Positions 5,051 through 12,198 of a DNA stretch of 12,198 nt are shown here, piece after piece. Position 1 is the stretch's first letter, and each line of letters starts with the position of its first letter. The stretch comes from a bacterium (GTDB lineage: Bacteria > Patescibacteriota > Minisyncoccia > Moranbacterales > UBA2206). The position numbers were made by a program, and so were the translations under genes. The notes under the pieces are model-generated. The model was not told where the DNA came from and did no database searches. It worked only from the letters and a program-made list of their open reading frames with translations. The stretch is from contig JAJYJP010000021.1 of NCBI GenBank assembly GCA_021789395.1, positions 1-12,198 on the forward strand, given 5' to 3'.

Positions 5051-6010
5051 ATGAAAAATTTAGTTGTCATCTATTTTGAAGATGATTGGAAAAATAAAGT
5101 CCCTCTTAAAAATTCTCCGAAGACGCGGGAAGCTTTCGAAGACTGGCACGAAAGAGGAATCAAAAATAATGTAGCAATATATCGAGCCAGCATTAAATGG
5201 TATGATCCAAAAAGAAATATTTTTACAAAAACTTGGGCTTACCGAGATAAAAAATGGATCAAAGTAACCACCCCCGTGAAACCAGATTTAATTTTTGATA
5301 AGCTCAGTGGAAAAAAAGATTACGAAATGTTTGATCTTAAGATGAATATTTCTCAAAAGGTGAAAATTTTCAATCACCCGCTTTTCCGAACAATGTTAGA
5401 TAATAAGCTTGCTCAATATTTGTATTTAGGAGAGTTTATGCCTAAATCATTTTTAGCCACAAATCAAACAGAGCTACAACAGGTTTTTCCGAAAATATCA
5501 AGCAAAAAAGTTGTTATAAAGCCGCTTTACGGCTCTGGCGGATTTGGAATCATTATTGATGAAAAAGAAAAAATAGACTTTAAAAAAATTCAATTCCCCG
5601 TTTTTGTCCAAGAATTTATTAAAAGTGAAAAAGGAATTCCTGGCCTTTCAAAAGAAAATGAAGTTTCTGATTTAAGGATGATTTTTATAAACCATAAGCT
5701 TATATACGCTTTGTCTCGAATAGCAAAAAAAGGCTCCTTGTTTACTAATTTTCACCAAGGGGCAACTGCTGTTTTAATTCCAGAAAAATCAATTCCGAAA
5801 TCAGCAAAAGAAGTAGCAAAAAAAATTGGAAATAAATTATCCATTTATCCTGAAGCCAACTATTCTTTGGATTTCATATTTACGAATGCAGGTAAGCCGC
5901 TTTTAGTTGAAATGAATACTACGCCAGGATTCGATCTTCTCAACATTGTTGGTGATGAAAAAACCAAAAACAAACACTTTGAAGAATTTATTAAAGTATT
6001 AGAAAAATGA
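5051..6010 (+). CDS. Second ATP-grasp ligase, RimK/GshB-like
   Basis: The 319-residue protein has an N-terminal preATP-grasp region (1-110) ending in the DKLSGKKDYEMFD and FNHPLFRTMLDNK segments, then the ATP-grasp fold. Visible elements are K157 in VVIKPLYGSGGFGI, VFVQEFIKS at 184-192, substrate-side DLRMIFINHKLIYALSRI at 207-224, NFHQGATAV at 233-241, and metal ligands D274 (YSLDFIF), E287 and N289 (LVEMNTTPG). All catalytic residues expected for carboxylate-amine ligation are present. Family relatives include RimK (adds glutamates to ribosomal protein S6) and glutathione synthetase; the substrate here cannot be named. It starts 17 bases after the ligase-protease gene and its TGA overlaps the next ATG as ATGA, indicating translational coupling. 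GC content is low (about 32% in 5521-5700). Confidence 0.85.
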   Translation: MKNLVVIYFEDDWKNKVPLKNSPKTREAFEDWHERGIKNNVAIYRASIKWYDPKRNIFTKTWAYRDKKWIKVTTPVKPDLIFDKLSGKKDYEMFDLKMNISQKVKIFNHPLFRTMLDNKLAQYLYLGEFMPKSFLATNQTELQQVFPKISSKKVVIKPLYGSGGFGIIIDEKEKIDFKKIQFPVFVQEFIKSEKGIPGLSKENEVSDLRMIFINHKLIYALSRIAKKGSLFTNFHQGATAVLIPEKSIPKSAKEVAKKIGNKLSIYPEANYSLDFIFTNAGKPLLVEMNTTPGFDLLNIVGDEKTKNKHFEEFIKVLEK

Positions 6011-7041
6011 AAAGAAAGCTTCGCGTAGCAATTATATCCCCTCCTTTTGGCCAAACCGGCGGACCCGAACTATCAACTATTCAACTAGCTGATGCTCTTG
6101 TTGATAAAGGAATCGATGTAACTCTTTTTGCTCCAGCAGATTTTAAAACCAAAGCCAACTTAATACCCACTTTAGAAAAAAGCTTTTGGAAAATGAAAGA
6201 CCTTGATAAAATGTCTTTACTCGAAAAGAGAAACTTAATTATTTCAAGCCAAGTAAAAATCCTTGCACTGCAAGAAAATTTTGACATAATTCATATTTCC
6301 TCACAGCGCTACGGCTATGCTGTGGCAAAAAATCTTCAGAAACCTTCCCTTATTACTATGCATAATCGAATGAAAAAGAGAGATTATGCCCTTCTTAAGA
6401 AAACAGACACAGCCACAGTAGCTTTAACTAAAAAATATAAAAACCACATTAGGGCAACGGCTTACATCTATCCCGGAATTTCCGTAAAAGATATAAGGCC
6501 ATCTTTTTTAAAAGGAGAAGGCTTGATAACCGTAGGAAGAATCACGGATCAAAAAGGAATCCATTTGGCAATCGAAATAGCTAAGGAAGCCAAGAAAAAA
6601 TTGACTATCGTTGGCAGGATCGGATATTCCGAAGAAAGGCAGAAATATTTCAAAAAAAATATCCAGCCTTATTTAAAAAAGGATTCGATTGAATTAATTG
6701 AAGAAATTTCAAACAAAAATCTGCTAAAGCTTATCGCGAAATCTGAAGCTTTACTTTTCCCCATAATCCGCCCGGAAACTTTTGGAAGAGTTTCAATTGA
6801 AGCCTTAGCTTGCGGAACTCCCGTAATTGGCACAAAGACCGATCCTTTGCCAGAAATCTTGCACAACAAGAAGGTGTCATTACTTTCAGATGATATAACC
6901 GAATTGGTTGAAGCAGCAAAAAATACGGATAGATTTAATAGAAATGAGTGTAGAAAATACGCAGAAAAATATTTTGATAGTTCACGGATGGCTGACGAAT
7001 ATATAAAACTTTATAATAAAATTCTTGCTCGAAAAAAATGA
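6007..7041 (+). CDS. GT4-family glycosyltransferase
   Basis: The 344-residue protein has the GT-B fold of family GT4. The N-terminal acceptor domain starts VAIISPPFGQTGGPELST, the Gly-rich loop typical of these retaining enzymes. The C-terminal donor domain has GEGLITVGRITDQKG (R178 and K183 are the usual phosphate-contact pair) and an EX7E motif, E257 and E265, in PETFGRVSIEALACGTPVIG. It should transfer a sugar from a nucleotide-sugar donor; donor and acceptor are unknown. There is no membrane segment, so it acts in the cytoplasm or at the inner membrane surface. Both ends overlap neighbours as ATGA, so it is coupled to the ATP-grasp gene before and the acetyltransferase after. The coupling suggests sugar and amino-acid ligation act on one product. 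Confidence 0.88.
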   Translation: MKRKLRVAIISPPFGQTGGPELSTIQLADALVDKGIDVTLFAPADFKTKANLIPTLEKSFWKMKDLDKMSLLEKRNLIISSQVKILALQENFDIIHISSQRYGYAVAKNLQKPSLITMHNRMKKRDYALLKKTDTATVALTKKYKNHIRATAYIYPGISVKDIRPSFLKGEGLITVGRITDQKGIHLAIEIAKEAKKKLTIVGRIGYSEERQKYFKKNIQPYLKKDSIELIEEISNKNLLKLIAKSEALLFPIIRPETFGRVSIEALACGTPVIGTKTDPLPEILHNKKVSLLSDDITELVEAAKNTDRFNRNECRKYAEKYFDSSRMADEYIKLYNKILARKK

Positions 7042-7487
7042 ATTCCGTAAAAGTACACTCTTTTTCCAACATCACCACTCAAAAACTTTCTCGGATTTGC
7101 CATATTTATAACGACAACTTCCCCACTTCACAATGGTCCGAATCACATTTTTATTCCTATTTCAAATCTGACCTACCAATCGGATATTTTTTAATGGCCC
7201 ATGGCAAAATTGTTGGTTTTATTTGGGGCAAGAAAAAAGAAGGCGAGAACTCCTTCAATCTTGCTACTTTATGGGTGGACAGCGCTCACCGTGGAAATGG
7301 TTTTGCAAGCTTATTGATACAAAATTTTTTAGAAGCGGCATTCCGCGTTTCCAATAAGATTTACCTTCACTTCAGAGACTCCAATGATCTTAAACACTTC
7401 TACTCAAGATTTGGGTTTGCCAATCATATAATTGACGGTTACTATAAAAATGGTGAACCCAAACATTACATGGAAATTGTTAAATAA
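7038..7487 (+). CDS. GNAT-family N-acetyltransferase
   Basis: The 149-residue protein has the GNAT core: a beta strand GYFLMAHGKIVGFIWGKKK (49-67), strand FNLATLWVDSAHRG (73-86) and the acetyl-CoA pyrophosphate loop R85-G-N-G-F-A90, which fits the family's R/Q-x-x-G-x-G/A signature, then the helix SLLIQNFLEAA. The C-terminal strand and hairpin HFYSRFGFANHIIDGYYK closes the fold. It likely acetylates an amino group on a small molecule or protein terminus; the substrate is unknown. The start overlaps the glycosyltransferase stop as ATGA, and the metallopeptidase gene follows after four bases. GNAT enzymes are often encoded beside ATP-grasp amidoligases, sometimes making peptide bonds from aminoacyl-tRNA, which is an alternative role. 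Confidence 0.85.
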   Translation: MNSVKVHSFSNITTQKLSRICHIYNDNFPTSQWSESHFYSYFKSDLPIGYFLMAHGKIVGFIWGKKKEGENSFNLATLWVDSAHRGNGFASLLIQNFLEAAFRVSNKIYLHFRDSNDLKHFYSRFGFANHIIDGYYKNGEPKHYMEIVK

Positions 7488-7491
7488 AATT

Positions 7492-8835
7492 ATGAATTTT
7501 GAAAAGAATATCTTTCAAAACTCTTTAGAAAAACCACCAGAAAAATCCTTGGATGAGAGATGGTACGAACGGTTTAAAAATATCGGGGCGTTTCAAGACA
7601 CAACATATTTAATAGATAAAAAAGAGGCGCGAGAAAAAGAAAAGGATTCTTTTGTTTCCGATAAAAAAGAAAATCCGGACTTGAATTATCCAGATCTTAA
7701 AAAAATAGATTTTATAAAACAAGAAAAAGAGCTTCTGGATTTAAAAAAAGAAATACTTGCGGAGGAAACGGACGAGATGGTACGTAATGTCTATCACTGG
7801 AAAATCAATGAAAAACTAGCAGACCTTCGCATGTTGAAAGCTGCCCACGAAAGGGATGACCGCCGCTTTTCACGATACTCACAATTTATTTACGGCAAAC
7901 CGAGCAAAGATGTGTTCGCCTATACGGTCAAAAATATAAAACCGATTATTGAAGCCGGCCTTAATTCACCTCTTTTAGATATCCGAGCGGCTGCGCAAAG
8001 ATTGCAAGATGTATTGATTAAAAATTCCCGGATCAATCTTGAGGAAGATTCCAAAATTCCCACATTGCCCCTTTCTAAACTTGCCTTTTTGAAAAAGGGA
8101 AAAACAATAGAAGCTGAGAAGATAAGATCCGCCTTCGAAGGAGCTTTAGAAATTTTCCAAGTTCAAGGATTCAAAGTTATTGTTGATAAAGAAGGGAAAT
8201 ATCAAAAAATTAATATTAACCAAGAAAAAAGAACGGCAATCATCCCCGAAGACAGAAAAATTTCCGAAGAAAAATTAAAAGCTTTAATGGTCCATGAGAT
8301 AGGCACTCACGCCCAACGAAGAGAGAAAGGCGAACACTCCAAGCTAAAGCTGCTCGGCTTAGGCCTGGACCGCTATCTCAAAGGAGAAGAGGGCGTATCG
8401 TCCTATTCCGAACAACAAATTGTAGGCGCTTCGGATTATGCCGGTTTCGACCTGCATCTAGCGGCCTCCCTTTCCACTGGAATTGATGGGGAAAAGCGCG
8501 ATTTCCGAGCAGTTTTTGAAATTTTAAAAGATTATTATTTTATCCGTTCTAAAGAAAAGGACAAGGAAGCCGCCTTAAAAAAGTCTGAAGCATCCGCTTG
8601 GGACATTTGTGTCCGCATTTTTCGAGGAACAACTTGCAAAACACCGGGCGCTTGCTTTACACGAGACATAGTTTACCGAGAAGGCAATATCGGCATTTGG
8701 GAAATCGTAAAAAATAATCCGGAAGAAGCCAGAAGATTTTCAGTCGGGAAATATGATCCGACTAATTCCCGGCATATCTGGATTTTGGACCAACTGGGCA
8801 TCAGCGATGCTGATTTGGAAAAGCTGAAAGATTAA
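7492..8835 (+). CDS. DUF1704 (MATCAP-type) zinc metallopeptidase
   Basis: From the ATG at 7492 the protein has 447 residues. Features of the DUF1704 family are clear: the zinc-binding HEIGTH (268-273, two histidines and the catalytic glutamate E269), a downstream GEEGVSSYSEQQ (298-309) whose glutamate is the likely third ligand, and the C-terminal VRIFRGTT...FTRDIVYREG block (374-398). In bacteria the family is often labelled 'flavohemoglobin expression-modulating QEGLA protein'; its human member MATCAP removes the C-terminal tyrosine of tubulin. A carboxypeptidase-like role on a peptide tail is therefore the best guess. The N-terminal 100 residues are charged and low in complexity, possibly a flexible tether. 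A longer frame from TTG at 7432 would overlap the acetyltransferase by 56 bases, so the ATG four bases after that gene is preferred. No signal peptide is seen. Confidence 0.82.
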   Translation: MNFEKNIFQNSLEKPPEKSLDERWYERFKNIGAFQDTTYLIDKKEAREKEKDSFVSDKKENPDLNYPDLKKIDFIKQEKELLDLKKEILAEETDEMVRNVYHWKINEKLADLRMLKAAHERDDRRFSRYSQFIYGKPSKDVFAYTVKNIKPIIEAGLNSPLLDIRAAAQRLQDVLIKNSRINLEEDSKIPTLPLSKLAFLKKGKTIEAEKIRSAFEGALEIFQVQGFKVIVDKEGKYQKININQEKRTAIIPEDRKISEEKLKALMVHEIGTHAQRREKGEHSKLKLLGLGLDRYLKGEEGVSSYSEQQIVGASDYAGFDLHLAASLSTGIDGEKRDFRAVFEILKDYYFIRSKEKDKEAALKKSEASAWDICVRIFRGTTCKTPGACFTRDIVYREGNIGIWEIVKNNPEEARRFSVGKYDPTNSRHIWILDQLGISDADLEKLKD

Positions 8836-8862
8836 CCTTGTTTTAAGGCCCCAAAATAACCC

Positions 8863-8891
8863 TTGATAAGAAAGCGTACATGTAGTACAAT
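8863..8891 (+). promoter_or_regulatory. Promoter of the penicillin-binding protein gene
   Basis: TTGATA (8863-8868) and TACAAT (8886-8891) are separated by 17 bases; ten of twelve positions match consensus. The predicted start is near 8898, giving a leader of about 60 bases. No strong terminator lies between the metallopeptidase stop and this promoter, so some read-through from the ligase cluster is possible. Confidence 0.65.
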
Positions 8892-8896
8892 AGAGC

Positions 8897-8921
8897 CCAC
8901 TTTGCCTAAAAAGCAAAGTGG
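8897..8921 (+). other. Hairpin at the 5' end of the penicillin-binding protein mRNA
   Basis: CCACTTTGC and GCAAAGTGG form a perfect nine-base stem with a seven-base loop. The stem starts at the predicted transcription start. It is followed by ATTAAAATT, not a T-run, so it is not a terminator. A 5'-terminal hairpin of this kind usually protects mRNA from decay; alternatively it is a regulator site. Confidence 0.55.
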
Positions 8922-8957
8922 ATTAAAATTAAACAATAAAGCTATACAAAAAAATTT

Positions 8958-11495
8958 ATGTCCCACATCTTTGTCTCGTTCAAGGATTTTAAACAAAAAC
9001 CCGCCAAAGAAAAATGGAAGCTGGTTGGAAAAATCGTGCTCTATCTGACCGGAGCGATTTTCCTTTTCATTGTCGGCATGTTTATTTATTACGCCAAGGA
9101 TTTGCCCAACCCAAATAATCTGGGCAACCTTGTCGAGGCTCAATCCACGAAAATTTATGACCGAACCGGCACACATCTTCTTTACGAGATCCACGGCGAA
9201 GAAAACCGGACGATAGTTCCCTTTCCTGACATTCCTACTAATGTTAAGGATGCGACCATCGCTCTTGAAGACCAAAATTTCTACAGTAACGACGGAATTG
9301 AGCTGACTTCAATCTTCCGTGCCGGACTAGAAGATCTTTTGCACGGCGGAGCCACCCAAGGAGGATCAACCATCACTCAACAGTTGGTAAAACAGACGAT
9401 TTTAACTTCACAAAAAACAATTTCTCGAAAAATAAAAGAAGCGGTTTTGGCGATTGAGCTGACTCAAAAATTCTCCAAGGATCAAATTTTAGATATGTAT
9501 TTAAATACTATCCCCTACGGCTCCAATGCTTACGGTATTGAAGCGGCCGCGGAAACTTTCTTTGGAGTCCATGCCAAAGATTTAACGTTGGATGAGGCGG
9601 CTTTTTTGGCCTCCCTCCCCCAAGCCCCTACTTATTATTCTCCCTACGGTTCAAATTTAGCTGACTTGAAAGCGCGCCAAGAATATGCCTTGGATCAAAT
9701 GGCCAAGCTTGGCTACATCACTCAGACTCAAGCCGACGCCGCTAAGAAAGTTGATGTTTTTGCCAAACTTAAACCTGACAAAGAAAATATTCACGCCCCT
9801 CATTTTGTGATGTATATCAAGCAGTACTTGGAACAGAAATACGGAGAGCAAGAATTGGAACAAGGAGGACTAACCGTTATTACCACTCTCAATTGGGATG
9901 ACCAGCAGGCAGCCGAACAGGCGGTAGAGCAAGGCGCTGCGAACAATATGAAATACCACGCCACAAACGCCGCTCTTGTAGCAATCGATCCGAAAACCGG
10001 TCAGGTATTGGCCATGGTCGGATCTAAAAATTATTTTGATAATTCCATTGACGGTCAGGTCAATCTTGCCACCAGTCCGCGTCAGCCTGGCTCTTCCTTT
10101 AAACCCTACGTTTACATTACCGCTTTTGAAAAAGGCTATACTCCAGAAACCGAACTTTGGGATGTTGACACTGATTTTGACACTGGCAATGGCCAGACCT
10201 ATGTTCCTCACGATTATGATTTAAAAAATCGCGGCCTTGTTGAAATGAAAAATGCCTTGGCAGAATCACTAAATATACCTGCCGTAAAAACACTTTACCT
10301 TGCTGGAATCCAAAATTCCATCAACACCGCCAAATCTCTGGGCATTACCACCCTCAACAATCCTCCGAGCTATTACGGCTTGCCCTTGGTGCTTGGCGGA
10401 GGCGCGGTTACTCTCCTAGATCACACCACCGCGTATGCTGCTTTAGCAAACGACGGCGTGTATCACCCCAATTCGGCCATTTTGAAAGTTACCGATGCCC
10501 AAGGACATGTCTTGGAACAATATCAGAATAGCCCTGGCAAAAAAGTTATCGATCAAAAATATATTGCCATGCTTGACTCCATCCTGTCCAACAACGACTT
10601 GCGCGCTCCCGTCTTCGGCGCCAATAGCCCGCTCGCCTTTCCGAATGGCGAAGTTGCCGCCAAAACCGGCACCACCAATGATTTCCGCGACGGTTGGACA
10701 ATGGGTTACACCCCAAACATTGCGGTCGGCGTCTGGACTGGAAACAATAACGATACCCCGATGGTAGCCGGCTCGGACGGAGTAGTCACGGCTGGACCGA
10801 TCTGGCGTGCTTTTATGAATTATGCGTTAAAGAATACTGCCGATTCAAGCGCTTCATTTCCTAAATACACTCCCACAAAAACTGGCAAGCCAGTCTTGGA
10901 CGGCCAGCTTGATTCCACAAAACTCAAAGTGTGCAAATTGCCTGGCAAGGGCGACAATTATTGTCTCGCCACTTCGGCCTGTCCCTCTTCAACTGTCAGT
11001 GATAAGAAATTCACCGACATTCATAGCATACTTTATTACGTAAACAAGGACGACCCGCAAGGTCCGGCGCCAAAAAATCCCTCTGCCGACCCACAATTTA
11101 AAAACTGGGAAAAAGCCGTCCAAGATTACATTAAGAAAAATGGAGGAAAACTAAAAAACCAACCGGCGCCCACTCAAGAATGTCAGAGTAGCGATTTCTC
11201 AGGATCCCAACCAACAGTAAGCATCAGCTCGCCTTCAGACGGCGCCACAATAACGGCTTCGACACTTGAAGTGAAAGGAAAAGCTTCGGCTGGTTATGGA
11301 ATTAGCAAGATTGAATTCGATATCAATGGCAACAAAATCGACACTACAAAATCTTCCTCTTTTGACTTTAAATATTCTGTTCCGACCGGAACTACTGGCA
11401 ATATCCAAATCACGGTAACTGCCACAGATAACAACGGCGACTCAGGGTTCGCCAATGAAAAAGTGGCAGTAGCCTCACCATCGCCCGGGCAATGA
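8958..11495 (+). CDS. Bifunctional class A penicillin-binding protein with C-terminal Ig-like domain
   Basis: This 845-residue enzyme polymerises and cross-links peptidoglycan outside the membrane. A cytoplasmic tail (1-22) and one membrane anchor (about 23-46) come first. The GT51 glycosyltransferase (about 65-240) shows ALEDQNFY with catalytic E104, GGSTITQQLVK at 135-145, RKIKE at 157-161, and KDQILDMYLN. The usual histidine after EDxxF is replaced by asparagine. The transpeptidase (about 335-625) has active-site S379 in SSFK, S437-L-N, and K569-T-G. A spacer with four cysteines (659, 669, 675, 742) leads to an Ig-like domain at about 752-837 (SISSPSDGATITAS onward), common in CPR and Firmicutes wall proteins. 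The gene has its own promoter and a strong terminator and lies just after the ligase-protease cluster. No Shine-Dalgarno site is visible. It resembles PBP1A, but the exact orthology is open. Confidence 0.95.
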   Translation: MSHIFVSFKDFKQKPAKEKWKLVGKIVLYLTGAIFLFIVGMFIYYAKDLPNPNNLGNLVEAQSTKIYDRTGTHLLYEIHGEENRTIVPFPDIPTNVKDATIALEDQNFYSNDGIELTSIFRAGLEDLLHGGATQGGSTITQQLVKQTILTSQKTISRKIKEAVLAIELTQKFSKDQILDMYLNTIPYGSNAYGIEAAAETFFGVHAKDLTLDEAAFLASLPQAPTYYSPYGSNLADLKARQEYALDQMAKLGYITQTQADAAKKVDVFAKLKPDKENIHAPHFVMYIKQYLEQKYGEQELEQGGLTVITTLNWDDQQAAEQAVEQGAANNMKYHATNAALVAIDPKTGQVLAMVGSKNYFDNSIDGQVNLATSPRQPGSSFKPYVYITAFEKGYTPETELWDVDTDFDTGNGQTYVPHDYDLKNRGLVEMKNALAESLNIPAVKTLYLAGIQNSINTAKSLGITTLNNPPSYYGLPLVLGGGAVTLLDHTTAYAALANDGVYHPNSAILKVTDAQGHVLEQYQNSPGKKVIDQKYIAMLDSILSNNDLRAPVFGANSPLAFPNGEVAAKTGTTNDFRDGWTMGYTPNIAVGVWTGNNNDTPMVAGSDGVVTAGPIWRAFMNYALKNTADSSASFPKYTPTKTGKPVLDGQLDSTKLKVCKLPGKGDNYCLATSACPSSTVSDKKFTDIHSILYYVNKDDPQGPAPKNPSADPQFKNWEKAVQDYIKKNGGKLKNQPAPTQECQSSDFSGSQPTVSISSPSDGATITASTLEVKGKASAGYGISKIEFDINGNKIDTTKSSSFDFKYSVPTGTTGNIQITVTATDNNGDSGFANEKVAVASPSPGQ

Positions 11496-11500
11496 ATTAT

Positions 11501-11541
11501 GAAATTCAAAAGCTCCGATTTAATCGGAGCTTTTGAATTTC
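11501..11541. terminator. Bidirectional terminator between convergent genes
   Basis: A 41-base near-perfect palindrome with 20-base arms around a single central T; the core is AGCTCCGAT against ATCGGAGCT, with A- and T-runs on each side. It lies five bases past the penicillin-binding protein stop and 51 bases past the end of the minus-strand DUF721 gene, so it can stop transcription from both sides. Confidence 0.85.
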
Positions 11542-11592
11542 AATCCGCCCGTAAAGATTCTCTTTCGGACGTTTTCAACAATTTATTTTAAT

Positions 11593-11880
11593 TTACTTCA
11601 CTTTTATTTTTTCCACCGACCCGACACCTAATTCTTTGTTTAATTTCCTAATTATTCTGTCTTTATTAAGCCACAGTTCCGACGCCCAGGCCGAACTTTC
11701 AGATCTGATCGCCAAAATTTTGTTGCCGAAATAATCCGGTACGAATTTTTCCGCGCCGATATTGCCAAATTCTTCCTGGATTACTTTTTTGAAAACGTAA
11801 AACACCGTTTTGTCATCAAGACCGGTTGGGTGTTGCAATTGTTTCAGTTTTTTTCCCAGGAGATTCTTGAGCTGCTTCAT
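11593..11880 (-). CDS. dciA: DUF721/DciA-like protein, probable replicative helicase loader
   Basis: The 95-residue protein matches the small DUF721 domain: an N-terminal basic helix (KQLKNLLGKKLKQL), a middle helix with VFYVFKKVIQEEFG, then strand KILAIRSESSAWASELWLNKDRI, where the SSAWASEL segment is the most recognisable part, and a C-terminal GVGSVEKIKVK strand. DciA proteins bind DnaB and help load or operate the replicative helicase in bacteria that lack DnaC-type loaders. The length is typical of the short CPR forms. A promoter at 11890-11918 would start transcription only a few bases before the ATG, so the mRNA is nearly leaderless and has no Shine-Dalgarno site. It converges on the penicillin-binding protein gene. 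The family call is fairly safe; the helicase role is inferred from the family. Confidence 0.75.
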   Translation of the reverse strand: MKQLKNLLGKKLKQLQHPTGLDDKTVFYVFKKVIQEEFGNIGAEKFVPDYFGNKILAIRSESSAWASELWLNKDRIIRKLNKELGVGSVEKIKVK

Positions 11881-11889
11881 GGCAGCTTT

Positions 11890-11918
11890 ATAATATAAAA
11901 TCTACCATAAAGAGTCAA
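11890..11918 (-). promoter_or_regulatory. Promoter of the DUF721/DciA gene
   Basis: On the minus strand TTGACT (11918-11913) and TATTAT (11895-11890) are separated by 17 bases, ten of twelve consensus positions. Initiation would fall within about five bases of the ATG at 11880. The -35 box shares its first bases with the T-tract of the upstream terminator. Confidence 0.6.
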
Positions 11919-11940
11919 AAAAGCCGCCTCCCGGCGGCTT
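11917..11940 (-). terminator. Rho-independent terminator of the glutamate dehydrogenase gene
   Basis: On the minus strand AAGCCGCC and GGCGGCTT pair around a GGGA loop (11940-11921), followed by a run of T to 11917. It lies 11 bases past the dehydrogenase stop codon. The GC-rich eight-base stem and clean T-run make it a strong intrinsic terminator. Confidence 0.88.
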
Positions 11941-11950
11941 TCGCAGCATT

Positions 11951-12198
11951 TTAAATCCAACCCCTGTCTCTCATCGCTTGCGCTACCCGTTCCACCGCCA
12001 GAATATAAGCAGCGGTACGCATGTCGGTCAAATATTCTTCTTTCTTTTCCCAAATCTGCTCGAAAGAAGCATACATTATCTTAGAAAGTTTTTCCAAAAC
12101 TTCTTGCTCTGTCCAATAATACCCATAGGCATTCTGAACCTGTTCAAAATAACTCACTGTCACTCCGCCGGCATTGGCTAAAATATCCGGAACCACCA
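11951..12198 (-). CDS. gdhA: C-terminal part of a glutamate (Glu/Leu/Phe/Val family) dehydrogenase
   Basis: Only the last 82 codons are in the window; the gene continues past the right edge. The visible part reads VVPDILANAGGVTVSYFE, the conserved block at the end of the NAD(P)-binding domain of glutamate dehydrogenases, followed by the C-terminal helices (WTEQEVLEKLSKIM, then TDMRTAAYILAVERVAQAMR) that form the pivot and hinge. The enzyme interconverts glutamate with 2-oxoglutarate and ammonia. The GTG at 12196 is an internal valine codon, not a start. A glutamate-producing enzyme lies within a few kilobases of the putative glutamate-type ligases, but on the other strand and behind its own terminator, so a link is only speculative. 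Whether it uses NAD or NADP cannot be told. Confidence 0.9.
   Translation of the reverse strand, partial: VVPDILANAGGVTVSYFEQVQNAYGYYWTEQEVLEKLSKIMYASFEQIWEKKEEYLTDMRTAAYILAVERVAQAMRDRGWI

Noticed and set aside
7432..7491. TTG start extending the DUF1704 protein by 20 residues
   Set aside because: It would overlap the acetyltransferase gene by 56 bases in another frame; the ATG at 7492 gives normal four-base spacing.
8897..8921. The hairpin as a terminator for the preceding cluster
   Set aside because: No T-run follows on either strand, and it sits downstream of a good promoter.
9870..10211. Minus-strand frame inside the penicillin-binding protein gene
   Set aside because: It lies opposite conserved transpeptidase motifs and has no signals of its own.
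11951..12196. GTG at 12196 as the start of a short complete protein
   Set aside because: The frame continues to the window edge and the sequence is the internal conserved block of glutamate dehydrogenase.

Overview
This window most likely comes from a Candidate Phyla Radiation (Patescibacteria) genome, probably Parcubacteria-like. This is inferred from gene content and style: short proteins, several ATGA start-stop overlaps, mostly no Shine-Dalgarno sites, a class A penicillin-binding protein ending in an Ig-like domain, a 95-residue DUF721/DciA protein, and a TrmB-type regulator. TGA acts as a normal stop, so there is no sign of the UGA recoding seen in Gracilibacteria and SR1.

Layout. Bases 1-24 hold the first eight codons of an unknown minus-strand gene, preceded by a densely structured control region (23-106). 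A minus-strand gene for a cysteine-rich zinc-ribbon protein (186-572) has a good terminator (119-155). It is divergent from a TrmB-family regulator gene (875-1612). Both of these have near-consensus promoters in the 573-850 gap, and a strong inverted repeat lies over the predicted start of regulator transcription. Next are housekeeping genes yebC (1713-2429) and ruvC (2444-2932).

The most interesting part is the run 2955-8835, six co-directional genes. They encode a seven-helix membrane protein of the type usually fused to an inactive transglutaminase (here without that domain); an ATP-grasp peptide ligase fused to a RimB/retropepsin-like aspartyl protease; a second RimK/GshB-type ATP-grasp ligase; a GT4 glycosyltransferase; a GNAT acetyltransferase; and a DUF1704 (MATCAP-type) HExxTH metallopeptidase. 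Two ligases that can add amino acids and two peptidases that can remove them suggest a system that writes and erases a peptide modification at or near the membrane, perhaps with sugar and acyl decoration. The substrate cannot be read from the sequence. Base composition falls from about 52% GC to about 30% GC exactly where the ligase domain gives way to the protease domain (about 4620), so the fusion and the following genes may be a later acquisition.

After a fresh promoter and a 5'-end hairpin comes a bifunctional class A penicillin-binding protein (8958-11495), closed by a large bidirectional terminator (11501-11541). On the minus strand beyond it are a DciA/DUF721 protein (11593-11880) and the C-terminal end of a glutamate dehydrogenase (11951-12198), separated by a terminator whose U-tract runs into the next promoter. 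No tRNA, rRNA, CRISPR array or insertion sequence was seen.
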